This document shows, piece by piece, positions 6,128-13,424 of a DNA stretch of 23,137 nt. Position numbers and translations under genes: made by a program. The stretch lies in contig CAZYLK010000091.1 in the NCBI GenBank assembly GCA_964648365.1, forward strand, positions 1 to 23,137, given 5' to 3'. The notes under the pieces are model-generated. The model worked only from the letters and a program-made list of their open reading frames with translations, was not told the origin of the DNA and did no database searches. Source of the DNA: SURF-32 sp964648365 (GTDB lineage Bacteria; Planctomycetota; Phycisphaerae; UBA1845). How positions within the stretch are numbered: position 1 is the first letter of the stretch; each line of letters begins with the position of its first letter.

Positions 6128-6254
6128 CCGATATTTAGTCCGACGGTCCCGCCGCCCAGCGGCGCGACCGAACGTGGGAGCGGCGGTGCCCCACGCGAGT
6201 TCGGCGCGGCCGATCCCGGCGGCGTCATGGCGATGACGGCGGGAGATCTGTCGG

Positions 6255-8369
6255 GTGAGAGTCTGGCCGGGCGAACCCTACCCTCTCGGGGCCAACTGGG
6301 ACGGCGAGGGCGTCAACTTCGCGCTGTTTTCCGAGAACGCCACCGGCGTCGATCTGTGCCTGTTCAGCCAGCCGTTCGGCGCCGTCGAGGAGGTTCGGCT
6401 TCCGCTCAAGGAGCGGACGCACCGCGTCTGGCATGCCTACCTTCCCGACGTCCGACCGGGTCAGTTGTACGGCTTCCGCGTCCACGGGCCGTACGAACCC
6501 AGCCACGGCCACCGTTTCAACGCGGCCAAGCTCCTCCTCGACCCCTACGCCAAGGCCATCGCCGGTACGATGGACTGGAATGACGCGGTCTTCGGGTATC
6601 GCCTCGGTCATCCCGACCTCGATCTCTCGCGCGACGAACGCGACAGCGCCCCGTTTGTGCCCAAGGCCGTCGTCGTCGACACGTCGTTCATCTGGGGAGA
6701 CGACCGCCCGCCGCGGATTCCCTGGAACCGCACCGTCATTTACGAATGCCACGTCGCCGGCATGACGATGCGCCATCCCGATATCCCGGAGGATCTGCGC
6801 GGCACCTACCTGGGGCTTTCGCTCGATCCGATTCTGGACCACCTCACCCAGCTTGGTGTGACGGCGATCGAGTTGATGCCGGTTCACCAGTTCGTCTCCG
6901 AGAAGCACCTGCACGACCGCGGACTGTGCAACTACTGGGGCTACAACTCGATCGGCTTCTTTGCGCCCGACGTGCGTTACGCCACCGGGGTGATGGGTCA
7001 GCAGGTCGCCGAGTTCCAGACGATGGTCAAGCGGTTTCACCGCGCCGGCATCGAGGTCATTCTGGACGTGGTGTACAACCACACGGGCGAAGGCAATCGC
7101 CTGGGGCCGACGGTCAATCTCCGCGGCATCGACAACGCCGCCTACTACCGGCTTAACGGGCAGGATCGGCGCTACTACACCGACTACACCGGTTGCGGCA
7201 ACAGCCTCAACATGGTCCATCCGCGCGCCATTCAGCTTATTACCGACAGCCTCCGCCACTGGATCGAGGTCATGCACGTGGACGGATTCCGCTTCGACCT
7301 CGCCCCGGCGCTGGCCCGCGAGTTGCACGAGGTGGACCGTCTCGGCCGCTTTTTCTCCATCATCCAGCAGGATCCGGTCATCTCCCGGGTCAAGCTGATC
7401 GCCGAGCCGTGGGATCTCGGGGAGGGCGGCTACCAGGTCGGCAACTTCCCGCACGGCTGGGCGGAGTGGAACGGGCAGTATCGGGACACGGTGCGACGGT
7501 TCTGGCGCGGCGACGCCGGGCAGATTGCCGACCTGGCGTCGCGGCTGTCCGGCAGCAGCGACCTCTACGGCGGTCGGCGGCATCACACCTATGCCAGCAT
7601 CAACTACGTCGCCTGCCACGACGGCTTCACGCTGCACGATCTGGTCAGCTACAACCACAAGCACAACGAGGCCAACGGCGAGGGAAACGCCGACGGCACG
7701 ACCGACAACCTCAGCCGCAACTGGGGCGTGGAAGGCGAGACGGACGACGCACGGATCATCTCGCTCCGCGAACGGATCAAGCGGAACTTTCTGGCGACCC
7801 TGTTTTTCTCCCAGGGTGTGCCCATGATCACGGCGGGCGATGAGTTCGGCCGCACGCAACGCGGCAACAACAACGCCTACTGCCAGAACAACGACGTCTC
7901 ATGGGTGAACTGGAGCCTGGACGAACGGGCTGCCTCGCTGCTGGAGTTCACGGGTCGGGTTCTGCGCATCCGTCATGCCAACCCCGTCCTGCGGCGCCGC
8001 GGCTTCTTCCGCGGGCAGCCGGTTTCCGATGCGTCTCACCTCAAGGACGTGACCTGGTTCCGCGAAGACGGGAAGGAAGTGAGCGAGAGCGACTGGCACG
8101 ATTCCGGAAGGCACTCCTTGGGGATGCTCATCGCCGGCCAGGCCACGGACGAGGTCGACGAGCGGGGCCGGTCGCTGATCGGCGCGACCCTCGTCCTCAT
8201 CGTGAATGCAGGCATCGCGCCGGTCGTGTATCATCTGCCCGAAGTCGCGCCCGACGGAACGTGGCGGGAAGTGCTCAACACTGCCCGCAAGGAACGGCGC
8301 ATGGTGACGCCGGGGCGCATTGAAATCGACGCGCACGCGCTCGTGCTGCTGGCGAGCAGGTCGAGCTAG
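6255..8369 (+). CDS. glgX: Glycogen debranching enzyme GlgX (isoamylase-type, GH13_11)
   Basis: A 704-aa cytoplasmic alpha-1,6-glucosidase of the GlgX/isoamylase family that removes short branches from glycogen. It opens MRVWPGEPYPLGANWDGEGV, a standard GlgX N-terminus with a CBM48-like domain over about the first 150 residues. The GH13 barrel has VILDVVYNHTGEGN (region I), nucleophile Asp348 in DGFRFDLAPAL, acid/base Glu384 in LIAEPWDLG, and third acid Asp456 in VACHDGFTL; YNHKHNEANGEGNADG and GDEFGRTQRGNNNAYCQ are also typical. The start is GTG at 6255 with GGGAG about ten bases upstream. All catalytic residues are present and the length is normal. It is followed 179 bp later by glgB on the same strand. 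Confidence 0.97.
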   Translation: MRVWPGEPYPLGANWDGEGVNFALFSENATGVDLCLFSQPFGAVEEVRLPLKERTHRVWHAYLPDVRPGQLYGFRVHGPYEPSHGHRFNAAKLLLDPYAKAIAGTMDWNDAVFGYRLGHPDLDLSRDERDSAPFVPKAVVVDTSFIWGDDRPPRIPWNRTVIYECHVAGMTMRHPDIPEDLRGTYLGLSLDPILDHLTQLGVTAIELMPVHQFVSEKHLHDRGLCNYWGYNSIGFFAPDVRYATGVMGQQVAEFQTMVKRFHRAGIEVILDVVYNHTGEGNRLGPTVNLRGIDNAAYYRLNGQDRRYYTDYTGCGNSLNMVHPRAIQLITDSLRHWIEVMHVDGFRFDLAPALARELHEVDRLGRFFSIIQQDPVISRVKLIAEPWDLGEGGYQVGNFPHGWAEWNGQYRDTVRRFWRGDAGQIADLASRLSGSSDLYGGRRHHTYASINYVACHDGFTLHDLVSYNHKHNEANGEGNADGTTDNLSRNWGVEGETDDARIISLRERIKRNFLATLFFSQGVPMITAGDEFGRTQRGNNNAYCQNNDVSWVNWSLDERAASLLEFTGRVLRIRHANPVLRRRGFFRGQPVSDASHLKDVTWFREDGKEVSESDWHDSGRHSLGMLIAGQATDEVDERGRSLIGATLVLIVNAGIAPVVYHLPEVAPDGTWREVLNTARKERRMVTPGRIEIDAHALVLLASRSS

Positions 8370-8548
8370 CGCAACCGCTCACGCGGTCCGCGTAACAGAA
8401 CCGCGACCGTAAGGGAGCGGCCCACGTGGCGACCGGCTCGCGTCGTGACCGAGCCGCAATCGTGAGGGGCCGAGTCCGAGTGAAGGCGTCCGCAGCCTGA
8501 AAACCAGTGTTTCCAACGTCGCAGTAACTCCGACACACGACACCAGAT
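8370..8548. repeat. glgX-glgB spacer with inverted repeats and a planctomycete-like dispersed repeat
   Basis: Two related words, ACCGCGACCGTAAGGGAGCG (from 8400) and AGCCGCAATCGTGAGGGGC (8452-8470), resemble the AGCCGCGACCGT-AAGGGAGCGG repeat type I associate with planctomycete intergenic DNA. Between them a 7-bp perfect stem, CGGCTCG (8434-8440) with CGAGCCG (8450-8456), could form an RNA hairpin between the two genes. No clear promoter is seen. Confidence 0.5.
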
Positions 8549-10801
8549 ATGCAATTGATGACCGTCATTGACGAAAAGACCGACCACGACCACCGCCTCC
8601 GCGGCGATCCGGATCTCGTCCGCCGGCTGATCCACGGCGAGCTGTCGGAGCCGCACAGGCTGCTCGGCGCTCATCCCGCGGTCCACGGCGATGAACGCGG
8701 CGCGATCATCCGCGCCTACCATCCCGAGGCGACGCTGGCGGAGGTCACGCACGCCTCCGGTCGCACGATGCGGTTGAAGCGGACCGACGTTGTGGGGCTC
8801 TTCGTCGCGTTCGTCCCCAACGCCGCCGCCGGCGAGGCCTATCGCGTGCGGTTCACCTTCGCCGACGGCCACCGGCTGGAGCGCGACGATCCCTACCGCC
8901 ACCTGCCCTCGATGGGCGATACCGATCTGCACCTGTTTAACGAAGGCAACCACCGCCGCATCTGGGAGAAGCTCGGCGCTCACCGCCGCGTGATCGACGG
9001 CGTGGAGGGGGTCTCCTTCGCGGTCTGGGCGCCCAATGCGCTGCGTGTCAGCGTCGTCGGCAACTTCAACCACTGGGACGGGCGGGTTCTGCCCATGCGC
9101 GTGCTGGGCAGCAGCGGCGTCTTCGAGCTGTTCGTGCCCGGCCTCGATGAAGACGTGCTCTACAAGTACGAGATCAAGACGCGCGACGGAGGCATCCGCA
9201 TCAAGGCCGACCCGTACGCGCAGAGCTTCGAAGCGCCGCCACGGACCGCGTCGCGCGTGTACGTCTCGCGATATCAATGGGGCGATCGTGAATGGATGGC
9301 GAACCGTCCGCGCCGCGACGTGACCCGCCAGCCGATGAGCATCTACGAGGTTCATCTCGGGTCCTGGGCGCGCGTGCCGGAGGAAGGCTGCCGATCGCTG
9401 ACCTATCGTGAGATCGCGCCGCGGCTCATCGAGCACGTCAAGCGGTTCGGCTTCAATTACGTCGAGCTGATGCCCGTCGCCGAGCACCCGTTCGAGGGGT
9501 CGTGGGGCTACCAGGTCACCGGCTACTACGCGCCGACCGCCCGCTACGGCGATCCGGACGACCTGCGCTACTTCGTCGATCTGTGCCATCGCCACGGCAT
9601 CGGCGTGATCCTCGACATCGTGCCGGCCCACTTCGTCAAGGACGATTTCGCCCTGCGCATGTTCGACGGCACCCATCTGTACGAGCACAACGACCCCCGC
9701 CGCGGCGAGCATCCGGACTGGGGCACGCTGATCTTCAACTACGGCCGGCATGAAGTACGCAACTTCCTGATCGCCCATGCGCTGTACTGGCTGCAGGAGT
9801 TTCACATCGACGGCCTGCGGCTCGACGCGGTCGCGTCCATGCTCTACCTCGACTACAGCCGCAAGCACGGCGAGTGGCTGCCCAACCAGTACGGCGGCAA
9901 CGAAAACATCGAGGCGATCGAGTTCCTGCGGGCGATGAACCACATCATCCACGAGGAATGCCCCGGCTGCTTTACCGTCGCGGAGGAATCCACCGCGTGG
10001 GGAGGGGTCACCCGACCTGTCGAAGTCGGCGGCCTGGGCTTTACCTTCAAGTGGAATATGGGCTGGATGCACGACACGCTCGTCTACTTCACCAAGGAAC
10101 CTGTCCATCGCAAGTATCATCACGACCAGCTCACCTTCGCGATGATCTACGAACACTCCGAGCGCTTCGTCATGCCGCTGTCGCACGACGAGGTCGTCCA
10201 CGGCAAAGGCCCGCTGCTGGAAAAGATGCCCGGCGACATCTGGCAGAAGTTCGCCAATCTGCGGCTGCTGTTGACGTATCAGTACACGCGGCCGGGCAAG
10301 AAGCTCCTGTTCATGGGGACGGAACTGGCGCCCTACGAGGAATGGCGCTACGACACCAGCCTGCCCTGGCACCTGGAGTCGGAAGACCGGCGCGTGGGCC
10401 TGCAGAACTTCATGCGGACGCTGGGAAAGCTCTATCTCAAGAGCCGCTGCCTGTGGCACAGCGATCCGGACCCGTGGGGCTGCGCCTGGATCGACTGCAG
10501 CGACCACGAGAACTCGGTCGTCTCCTACTACCGCCGCGACGAGGACCGCCTGATGGTCATCGTCCTGAACATGACGCCGGTCCCGCGCGACAACTACCGT
10601 GTGGGTGCCCCGGAATCAGGCCGGTACGAGTTGAAGCTCAGCAGCGACGCCCTGGAGTTCGGCGGCAGCGACTATCCCGCGCCGCCCGTCGTCGACTCCG
10701 AGCCGATCGGCATGCACGGCCGCCCCGAGTCCCTCAACCTGACGCTGCCGCCGCTGGGGGGCGTGGTGTACTTGCACGTTGGCACGGATGCGAAGGAGTG
10801 A
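8549..10801 (+). CDS. glgB: 1,4-alpha-glucan branching enzyme GlgB (GH13_9)
   Basis: A 750-aa glycogen branching enzyme, which cuts an alpha-1,4 chain and re-attaches it by an alpha-1,6 bond. The bacterial long form is present: an extra N-terminal module (about 20-120, with LVRRLIHGELSEPHRLLGAH), a CBM48 module (about 150-240, FAVWAPNALRVSVVGNFNHW), the catalytic barrel (about 270-620) and a C-terminal beta domain. Catalytic residues are Asp426 (DGLRLDAVASMLYLDYSR), Glu479 (TVAEESTAWGG) and Asp547 (PLSHDEVVHGKG). The first ATG (8549) and the next (8558) are both possible; neither has a strong ribosome site. It probably works with the upstream glgX and the divergent GT4. It ends 60 bp before the convergent zinc-ribbon gene. 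Confidence 0.97.
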   Translation: MQLMTVIDEKTDHDHRLRGDPDLVRRLIHGELSEPHRLLGAHPAVHGDERGAIIRAYHPEATLAEVTHASGRTMRLKRTDVVGLFVAFVPNAAAGEAYRVRFTFADGHRLERDDPYRHLPSMGDTDLHLFNEGNHRRIWEKLGAHRRVIDGVEGVSFAVWAPNALRVSVVGNFNHWDGRVLPMRVLGSSGVFELFVPGLDEDVLYKYEIKTRDGGIRIKADPYAQSFEAPPRTASRVYVSRYQWGDREWMANRPRRDVTRQPMSIYEVHLGSWARVPEEGCRSLTYREIAPRLIEHVKRFGFNYVELMPVAEHPFEGSWGYQVTGYYAPTARYGDPDDLRYFVDLCHRHGIGVILDIVPAHFVKDDFALRMFDGTHLYEHNDPRRGEHPDWGTLIFNYGRHEVRNFLIAHALYWLQEFHIDGLRLDAVASMLYLDYSRKHGEWLPNQYGGNENIEAIEFLRAMNHIIHEECPGCFTVAEESTAWGGVTRPVEVGGLGFTFKWNMGWMHDTLVYFTKEPVHRKYHHDQLTFAMIYEHSERFVMPLSHDEVVHGKGPLLEKMPGDIWQKFANLRLLLTYQYTRPGKKLLFMGTELAPYEEWRYDTSLPWHLESEDRRVGLQNFMRTLGKLYLKSRCLWHSDPDPWGCAWIDCSDHENSVVSYYRRDEDRLMVIVLNMTPVPRDNYRVGAPESGRYELKLSSDALEFGGSDYPAPPVVDSEPIGMHGRPESLNLTLPPLGGVVYLHVGTDAKE

Positions 10802-10860
10802 TCCCGGCCGTCAGTGCCGCGCAGGAATACGTGTCCGTGTTGGACGCGCGCGACGCGTGA

Positions 10861-11457
10861 TCATGCCGCATGAAGCGCCGCGCGGCATCGCTCAAACAGC
10901 CGGTGCAACTCTCCGCGTTCGGACAGGACGACGCCCAGGTTGATCATCAGCGTGAGCGTCTCGCGATCCTGCCGCGACGTGACCTCCGCCAGTCGCGTGA
11001 GTGTCACGCCGTCGCGGCCGACAATCCTGATTTCGCCGGGTTTGTGAATCGCGTGCCGGATCTCACCCCACGTCGTCAACGCACCTCGGCGCCGGGTTTT
11101 CCAGCGTCCCCACCAGTGGATTCCGTGAACGGACAGCGCCAGGCCTCCCCCGCGGCGCCGTCGCCCGAAGTAGGTTCCCGCGGCCGCGCCACAAACGCCG
11201 AAGGCGACGGCGCCGCGCATGGCAGGTACGCGGACGACGACGACAACTATGACGACAGCGAGCAGACCGGCGCTGATGGCGAGCAGCAGACGCGGCGGAT
11301 CGTAACCGACTCGATAGTCCACGGTCTCATGCGCGATGATGGCGCCGCACTCCGGACACTGCCGGCTGTGCCTGCTGCCCCTGATGCAGTAGCCGCAGTC
11401 GAGGCACTCGTCTGCCGGCCCGATGACGAATCGACTCATCGCTCCCGTCCCTGACAT
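10861..11457 (-). CDS. Membrane protein with N-terminal zinc ribbon and PH-like C-terminal region (paralogue of the gene at 20169-20855)
   Basis: 198 aa, no assigned function. The N-terminal zinc ribbon has Cys18, Cys21, Cys34 and Cys37 (ECLDCGY...RQCPECG). Two hydrophobic segments follow (LLLAISAGLLAVVIVVVVV and a short GAVAFGVCGAAAGTYFG). The C-terminal cytoplasmic region, GLALSVHGIHWWGRWKTR to RCRAALHAA, looks like a small PH-type beta domain with a final helix. The start at 11457 has GGAG six bases upstream; an ATG at 11439 and a longer form from 11496 are alternatives. It shares the runs IRHAIH, GEIRIVG and TLMINLGVVL with the gene near 20.2-20.9 kb. It lies convergent to glgB and divergent from pyrD. 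The PH-like assignment is inference from pattern. Confidence 0.75.
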   Translation of the reverse strand: MSGTGAMSRFVIGPADECLDCGYCIRGSRHSRQCPECGAIIAHETVDYRVGYDPPRLLLAISAGLLAVVIVVVVVRVPAMRGAVAFGVCGAAAGTYFGRRRRGGGLALSVHGIHWWGRWKTRRRGALTTWGEIRHAIHKPGEIRIVGRDGVTLTRLAEVTSRQDRETLTLMINLGVVLSERGELHRLFERCRAALHAA

Positions 11458-11769
11458 CGTCCTCTCCCACCGTGTCCGATTCAACGACCGGCTCACCGGC
11501 TACTATATCCGCCGGAATCGCGCAGCGCCCTCGGAAGCGCTTGGCGTCAGACCAGGCGACAACGCGAGACCCGGGGACCGCCTGGCGACAACCTGGCCGG
11601 TATGGTGTTGCCCAGTTTGAACACGGCGTCCAAGCGCCGGTTCCGCGCGAGCTTCAACCCACGCGGCTCGCAAGAAAGAGCGCACCACGCCGCCCGACAC
11701 AAACGCCGCGGCGACGGCCGCCCAGCATTGCGGTTGACACCCGCCAAGGCTCGGCGGATGCTGATTCGC
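11458..11769. other. 312-bp divergent region between the zinc-ribbon gene and pyrD
   Basis: No gene is supported. A TATAGT hexamer on the minus strand (11502-11507) is a good -10 match and would serve the zinc-ribbon gene, but has no matching -35. The pyrD frame remains open upstream to 11602, where the translation is Arg-rich and unlike the family. No terminator or other repeat was recognised. Confidence 0.5.
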
Positions 11770-12723
11770 ATGACCGTTTCCGATCCCGCCGCGTCCACCG
11801 CGGTCGATCTGTCGATCGACTTCGCCGGGTTGCCGCTGGTCAATCCCATTACGACCGCTTCCGGCACCTGCGGCTACGGGCCGGAACTGGCGGACTATCT
11901 CGACTTGCGCCACCTCGGCGGGTTTGTGACCAAGGCGGTGACGCGGCTGCCGCGCAAGGGCAATCCGCCTGTGCGCACGGTCGAAACCGGCGGCGGCATG
12001 CTCAACGCCATCGGCTTGGCCAACGTGGGGCTGGAACGGTTCCTGATCGAGAAGATCCCCTTCCTGCGCCAGGCGCCCACGCAGGTCTTCGTCAACGTCG
12101 CGGGCCATTCGATCGAGGATTACGTGACGGTCTGTGAACGGCTCGACGCCGAGCCGTGCGTGGCCGCGCTGGAGCTGAACGTCTCCTGCCCGAACGTCGC
12201 CGAGGGGCTGGAGTTCGGCACCGACCCCGCCCGGCTGCGGGAACTGGTCCGCGAGGTCCGCAAGGTGATTTCCCGGGCGAAGCTGATGGTGAAGCTGTCG
12301 CCGAACGTGACGGATATCACGGCCGTGGCCCGCGCCGCCATCGACGGCGGGGCGGACGCGCTGTCGATGATCAACACGCTGACGGGCATGGCCATCCACG
12401 CGGAGACGCGCCGGCCCATCCTCGCCAACGTCACCGGCGGCCTGTCCGGCCCTGCGATCAAGCCGGTCGCGCTGGCCATGATCCACGCCGTCTATCGCAA
12501 GGTGGCCGGCCCGGCCGGGATTCCGATCATGGGCTCCGGCGGCATCTGCAACTGGCGGGACGCGGTGGAGTTCATGCTGGCCGGCGCCACCGCCGTGTGC
12601 GTCGGCACGGCGCTGTTCGTCGACCCCGCCGCCCCCCGCGGCATCCTGCTCGGCCTGACCGATTACCTCCAGCGGCACGGTATGCAGTCGGTCCGAGAGC
12701 TTACCGGCGCTCTGCAGCGGTAG
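11770..12723 (+). CDS. pyrD: Dihydroorotate dehydrogenase, class 1B-like catalytic subunit
   Basis: A 317-aa FMN-dependent dihydroorotate dehydrogenase, which oxidises dihydroorotate to orotate in pyrimidine synthesis. Family motifs are NPITTASGTCGYGPEL, VNVAGHSIEDYV, the active-site loop ELNVSCPNVAEGLEFGTDP with base Cys140, MVKLSPNVTDI, NVTGGLSGPAIKPVAL, and the FMN-phosphate site PIMGSGGICNWRDAVEFMLA with CVGTALF. The Cys base and the absence of an N-terminal membrane helix indicate class 1, and GLSGPAIKP fits 1B. Class 1B enzymes normally pair with the flavin/Fe-S subunit PyrK, which is not adjacent here. The ATG at 11770 is preferred because it gives a family-length N-terminus; an ATG at 11758 is an alternative. 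No strong Shine-Dalgarno is present. Confidence 0.95.
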   Translation: MTVSDPAASTAVDLSIDFAGLPLVNPITTASGTCGYGPELADYLDLRHLGGFVTKAVTRLPRKGNPPVRTVETGGGMLNAIGLANVGLERFLIEKIPFLRQAPTQVFVNVAGHSIEDYVTVCERLDAEPCVAALELNVSCPNVAEGLEFGTDPARLRELVREVRKVISRAKLMVKLSPNVTDITAVARAAIDGGADALSMINTLTGMAIHAETRRPILANVTGGLSGPAIKPVALAMIHAVYRKVAGPAGIPIMGSGGICNWRDAVEFMLAGATAVCVGTALFVDPAAPRGILLGLTDYLQRHGMQSVRELTGALQR

Positions 12724-12732
12724 GACGCGACA

Positions 12733-12751
12733 GCCCGCGTTTTGAGCGGGC
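12733..12751 (+). terminator. Short GC hairpin after pyrD, possible terminator
   Basis: GCCCGC and GCGGGC form a perfect 6-bp stem around GTTTTGA, starting 9 bp after the pyrD stop. There is no following T-run. Two further perfect palindromes follow within 30 bp (12753-12762 and 12766-12777). Confidence 0.4.
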
Positions 12752-12752
12752 A

Positions 12753-12777
12753 GGGCGCGCCCGCCCTCGCGCGCGAG
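12753..12777. repeat. Two adjacent perfect palindromes downstream of pyrD
   Basis: GGGCGCGCCC (12753-12762) and CTCGCGCGCGAG (12766-12777) are self-complementary and only three bases apart, directly after the terminator-like hairpin. They may extend the terminator, bind a dimeric protein, or reflect high-GC sequence. The remaining 12778-12910 leads into the lipoprotein gene and contains no clear promoter. Confidence 0.6.
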
Positions 12778-12910
12778 CGGCGTGATCGGACGCTACAAAA
12801 AACTTCACTCACCTCGATAGTTTCCCCGTGTCAACAAAAATGACCGGCGGTGATCGCCACCCCGGCGAGGATACGCCGGAAGCGGCCGGCACGGTGAGGA
12901 GTTTTATCCA

Positions 12911-13156
12911 ATGGCGAGGATCAGGCGTGCAAGGTGGGTGTTGGCGTTGCTGACGCTGGCGACCGTGACGGTCGCCGGCGGCTGCGAACTCGAGCTGGAG
13001 GACATCAGCATCGTCGTGGGCGGTGGCGGCGGCGGCTACCATCACGACGACCACGACGACGATGGCTGGTGGGGTTTCGATTTCTTCGTCGACGACTGCT
13101 GTTACGACGATTACTACTACGAGGAGGAGTACTACTACGAAGAGTGGTGGCCGTAG
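12911..13156 (+). CDS. Tiny predicted lipoprotein rich in His, Asp, Tyr and Glu
   Basis: 81 aa. A basic N-terminus and hydrophobic core (RWVLALLTLATVTVAGGC) end in a permissive lipobox (AGG-Cys25), predicting a lipid-anchored envelope protein. After ELELEDISIVV comes a Gly run, then YHHDDHDDDGWWGFDFFVDD, two adjacent Cys and blocks of YYYEEEYYY. It is strongly acidic, aromatic and histidine-bearing, which suggests metal-ion binding or a surface role; this is inference from composition. A strong GAGGAG lies nine bases before the ATG, and codon use fits a translated gene. No homologous family is recognised. A GGGAGTGA repeat follows about 70 bp after the stop. Confidence 0.72.
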   Translation: MARIRRARWVLALLTLATVTVAGGCELELEDISIVVGGGGGGYHHDDHDDDGWWGFDFFVDDCCYDDYYYEEEYYYEEWWP

Positions 13157-13227
13157 ACTCTGATGGCGCAACTGCTTGCCGGTCTGCGCGCGTGTTTCGC
13201 AAGGAGCCGCGGTCGTGACGGGGACAA

Positions 13228-13330
13228 AGGGAGCAGGGAGTGAGGGAGTGAGGGAGTGAGGGAAGAAAGACCACGCGGTCAACTCTTCCTCTTCCCCTCA
13301 CTCCCTTACTCCCGCCTCCCTCACTCCCTT
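13228..13330. repeat. Facing GGGAGTGA / TCACTCCC tracts between convergent genes
   Basis: The plus strand carries GGGAGCAGGGAGTGAGGGAG and further octamers (13228-13270), then GACC-ACGC-GGTC (13269-13280), then the complementary CTTCCCCTCACTCCC-type tract (13290-13330). The two arms can fold into one long imperfect hairpin. Each arm is G-rich on the coding strand of the gene it follows: the lipoprotein (+) on the left and the double zinc-ribbon gene (-) on the right. It may act as a bidirectional transcript end. Confidence 0.85.
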
Positions 13331-13383
13331 TTCTTTACTCTTTGGTTGCGGCCGGTGGTCGCCTTAAGATATTGATAGGTCAA

Positions 13384-13420
13384 ATTTCGAATTTTCATTA
13401 TTTGCCATTCGCCATTTCCC
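13384..13420 (-). repeat. GGCGAAT heptamer repeat after the stop of the double zinc-ribbon gene
   Basis: On the minus strand the TAG stop is followed by CGGGGGG, AAATGGCGAATGGCAAATAA and TGAAAATTCG. The word matches the longer array at 21661-21733. It lies between this stop codon and the GGGAGTGA arm. Confidence 0.7.
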
Positions 13421-13424
13421 CCCG

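Larger units (their letters stand above)
5739..6254. other. 516-bp divergent control region between GT4 and glgX
   Basis: No convincing gene: ORFs here lack family motifs and have shadow composition. For the GT4 gene, a minus-strand -10-like TACAAT (5776-5781) lies 38 bp before its start. Toward glgX, the 15-bp palindrome ATCGCGC-A-GCGCGAT (6113-6127) sits between a T-run (6106-6110) and GATATT (6130-6135), which could be a weak promoter with an operator in its spacer. The remaining sequence shows no other structure I can support. Confidence 0.5.

Noticed and set aside
6225..7859. Long antisense ORF opposite glgX (544 aa), and similar ones opposite E1 beta, paaN, glgB, pyrD and the channel gene
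   Set aside because: They mirror real genes in high-GC DNA, are rich in Arg/Val/Asp/His, show no domain motifs, and lie over genes with intact catalytic residues.
12829..12834. Perfect TTGACA -35 hexamer on the minus strand
   Set aside because: No -10 hexamer occurs at 15-19 bp and no minus-strand gene follows; pyrD is on the other strand.
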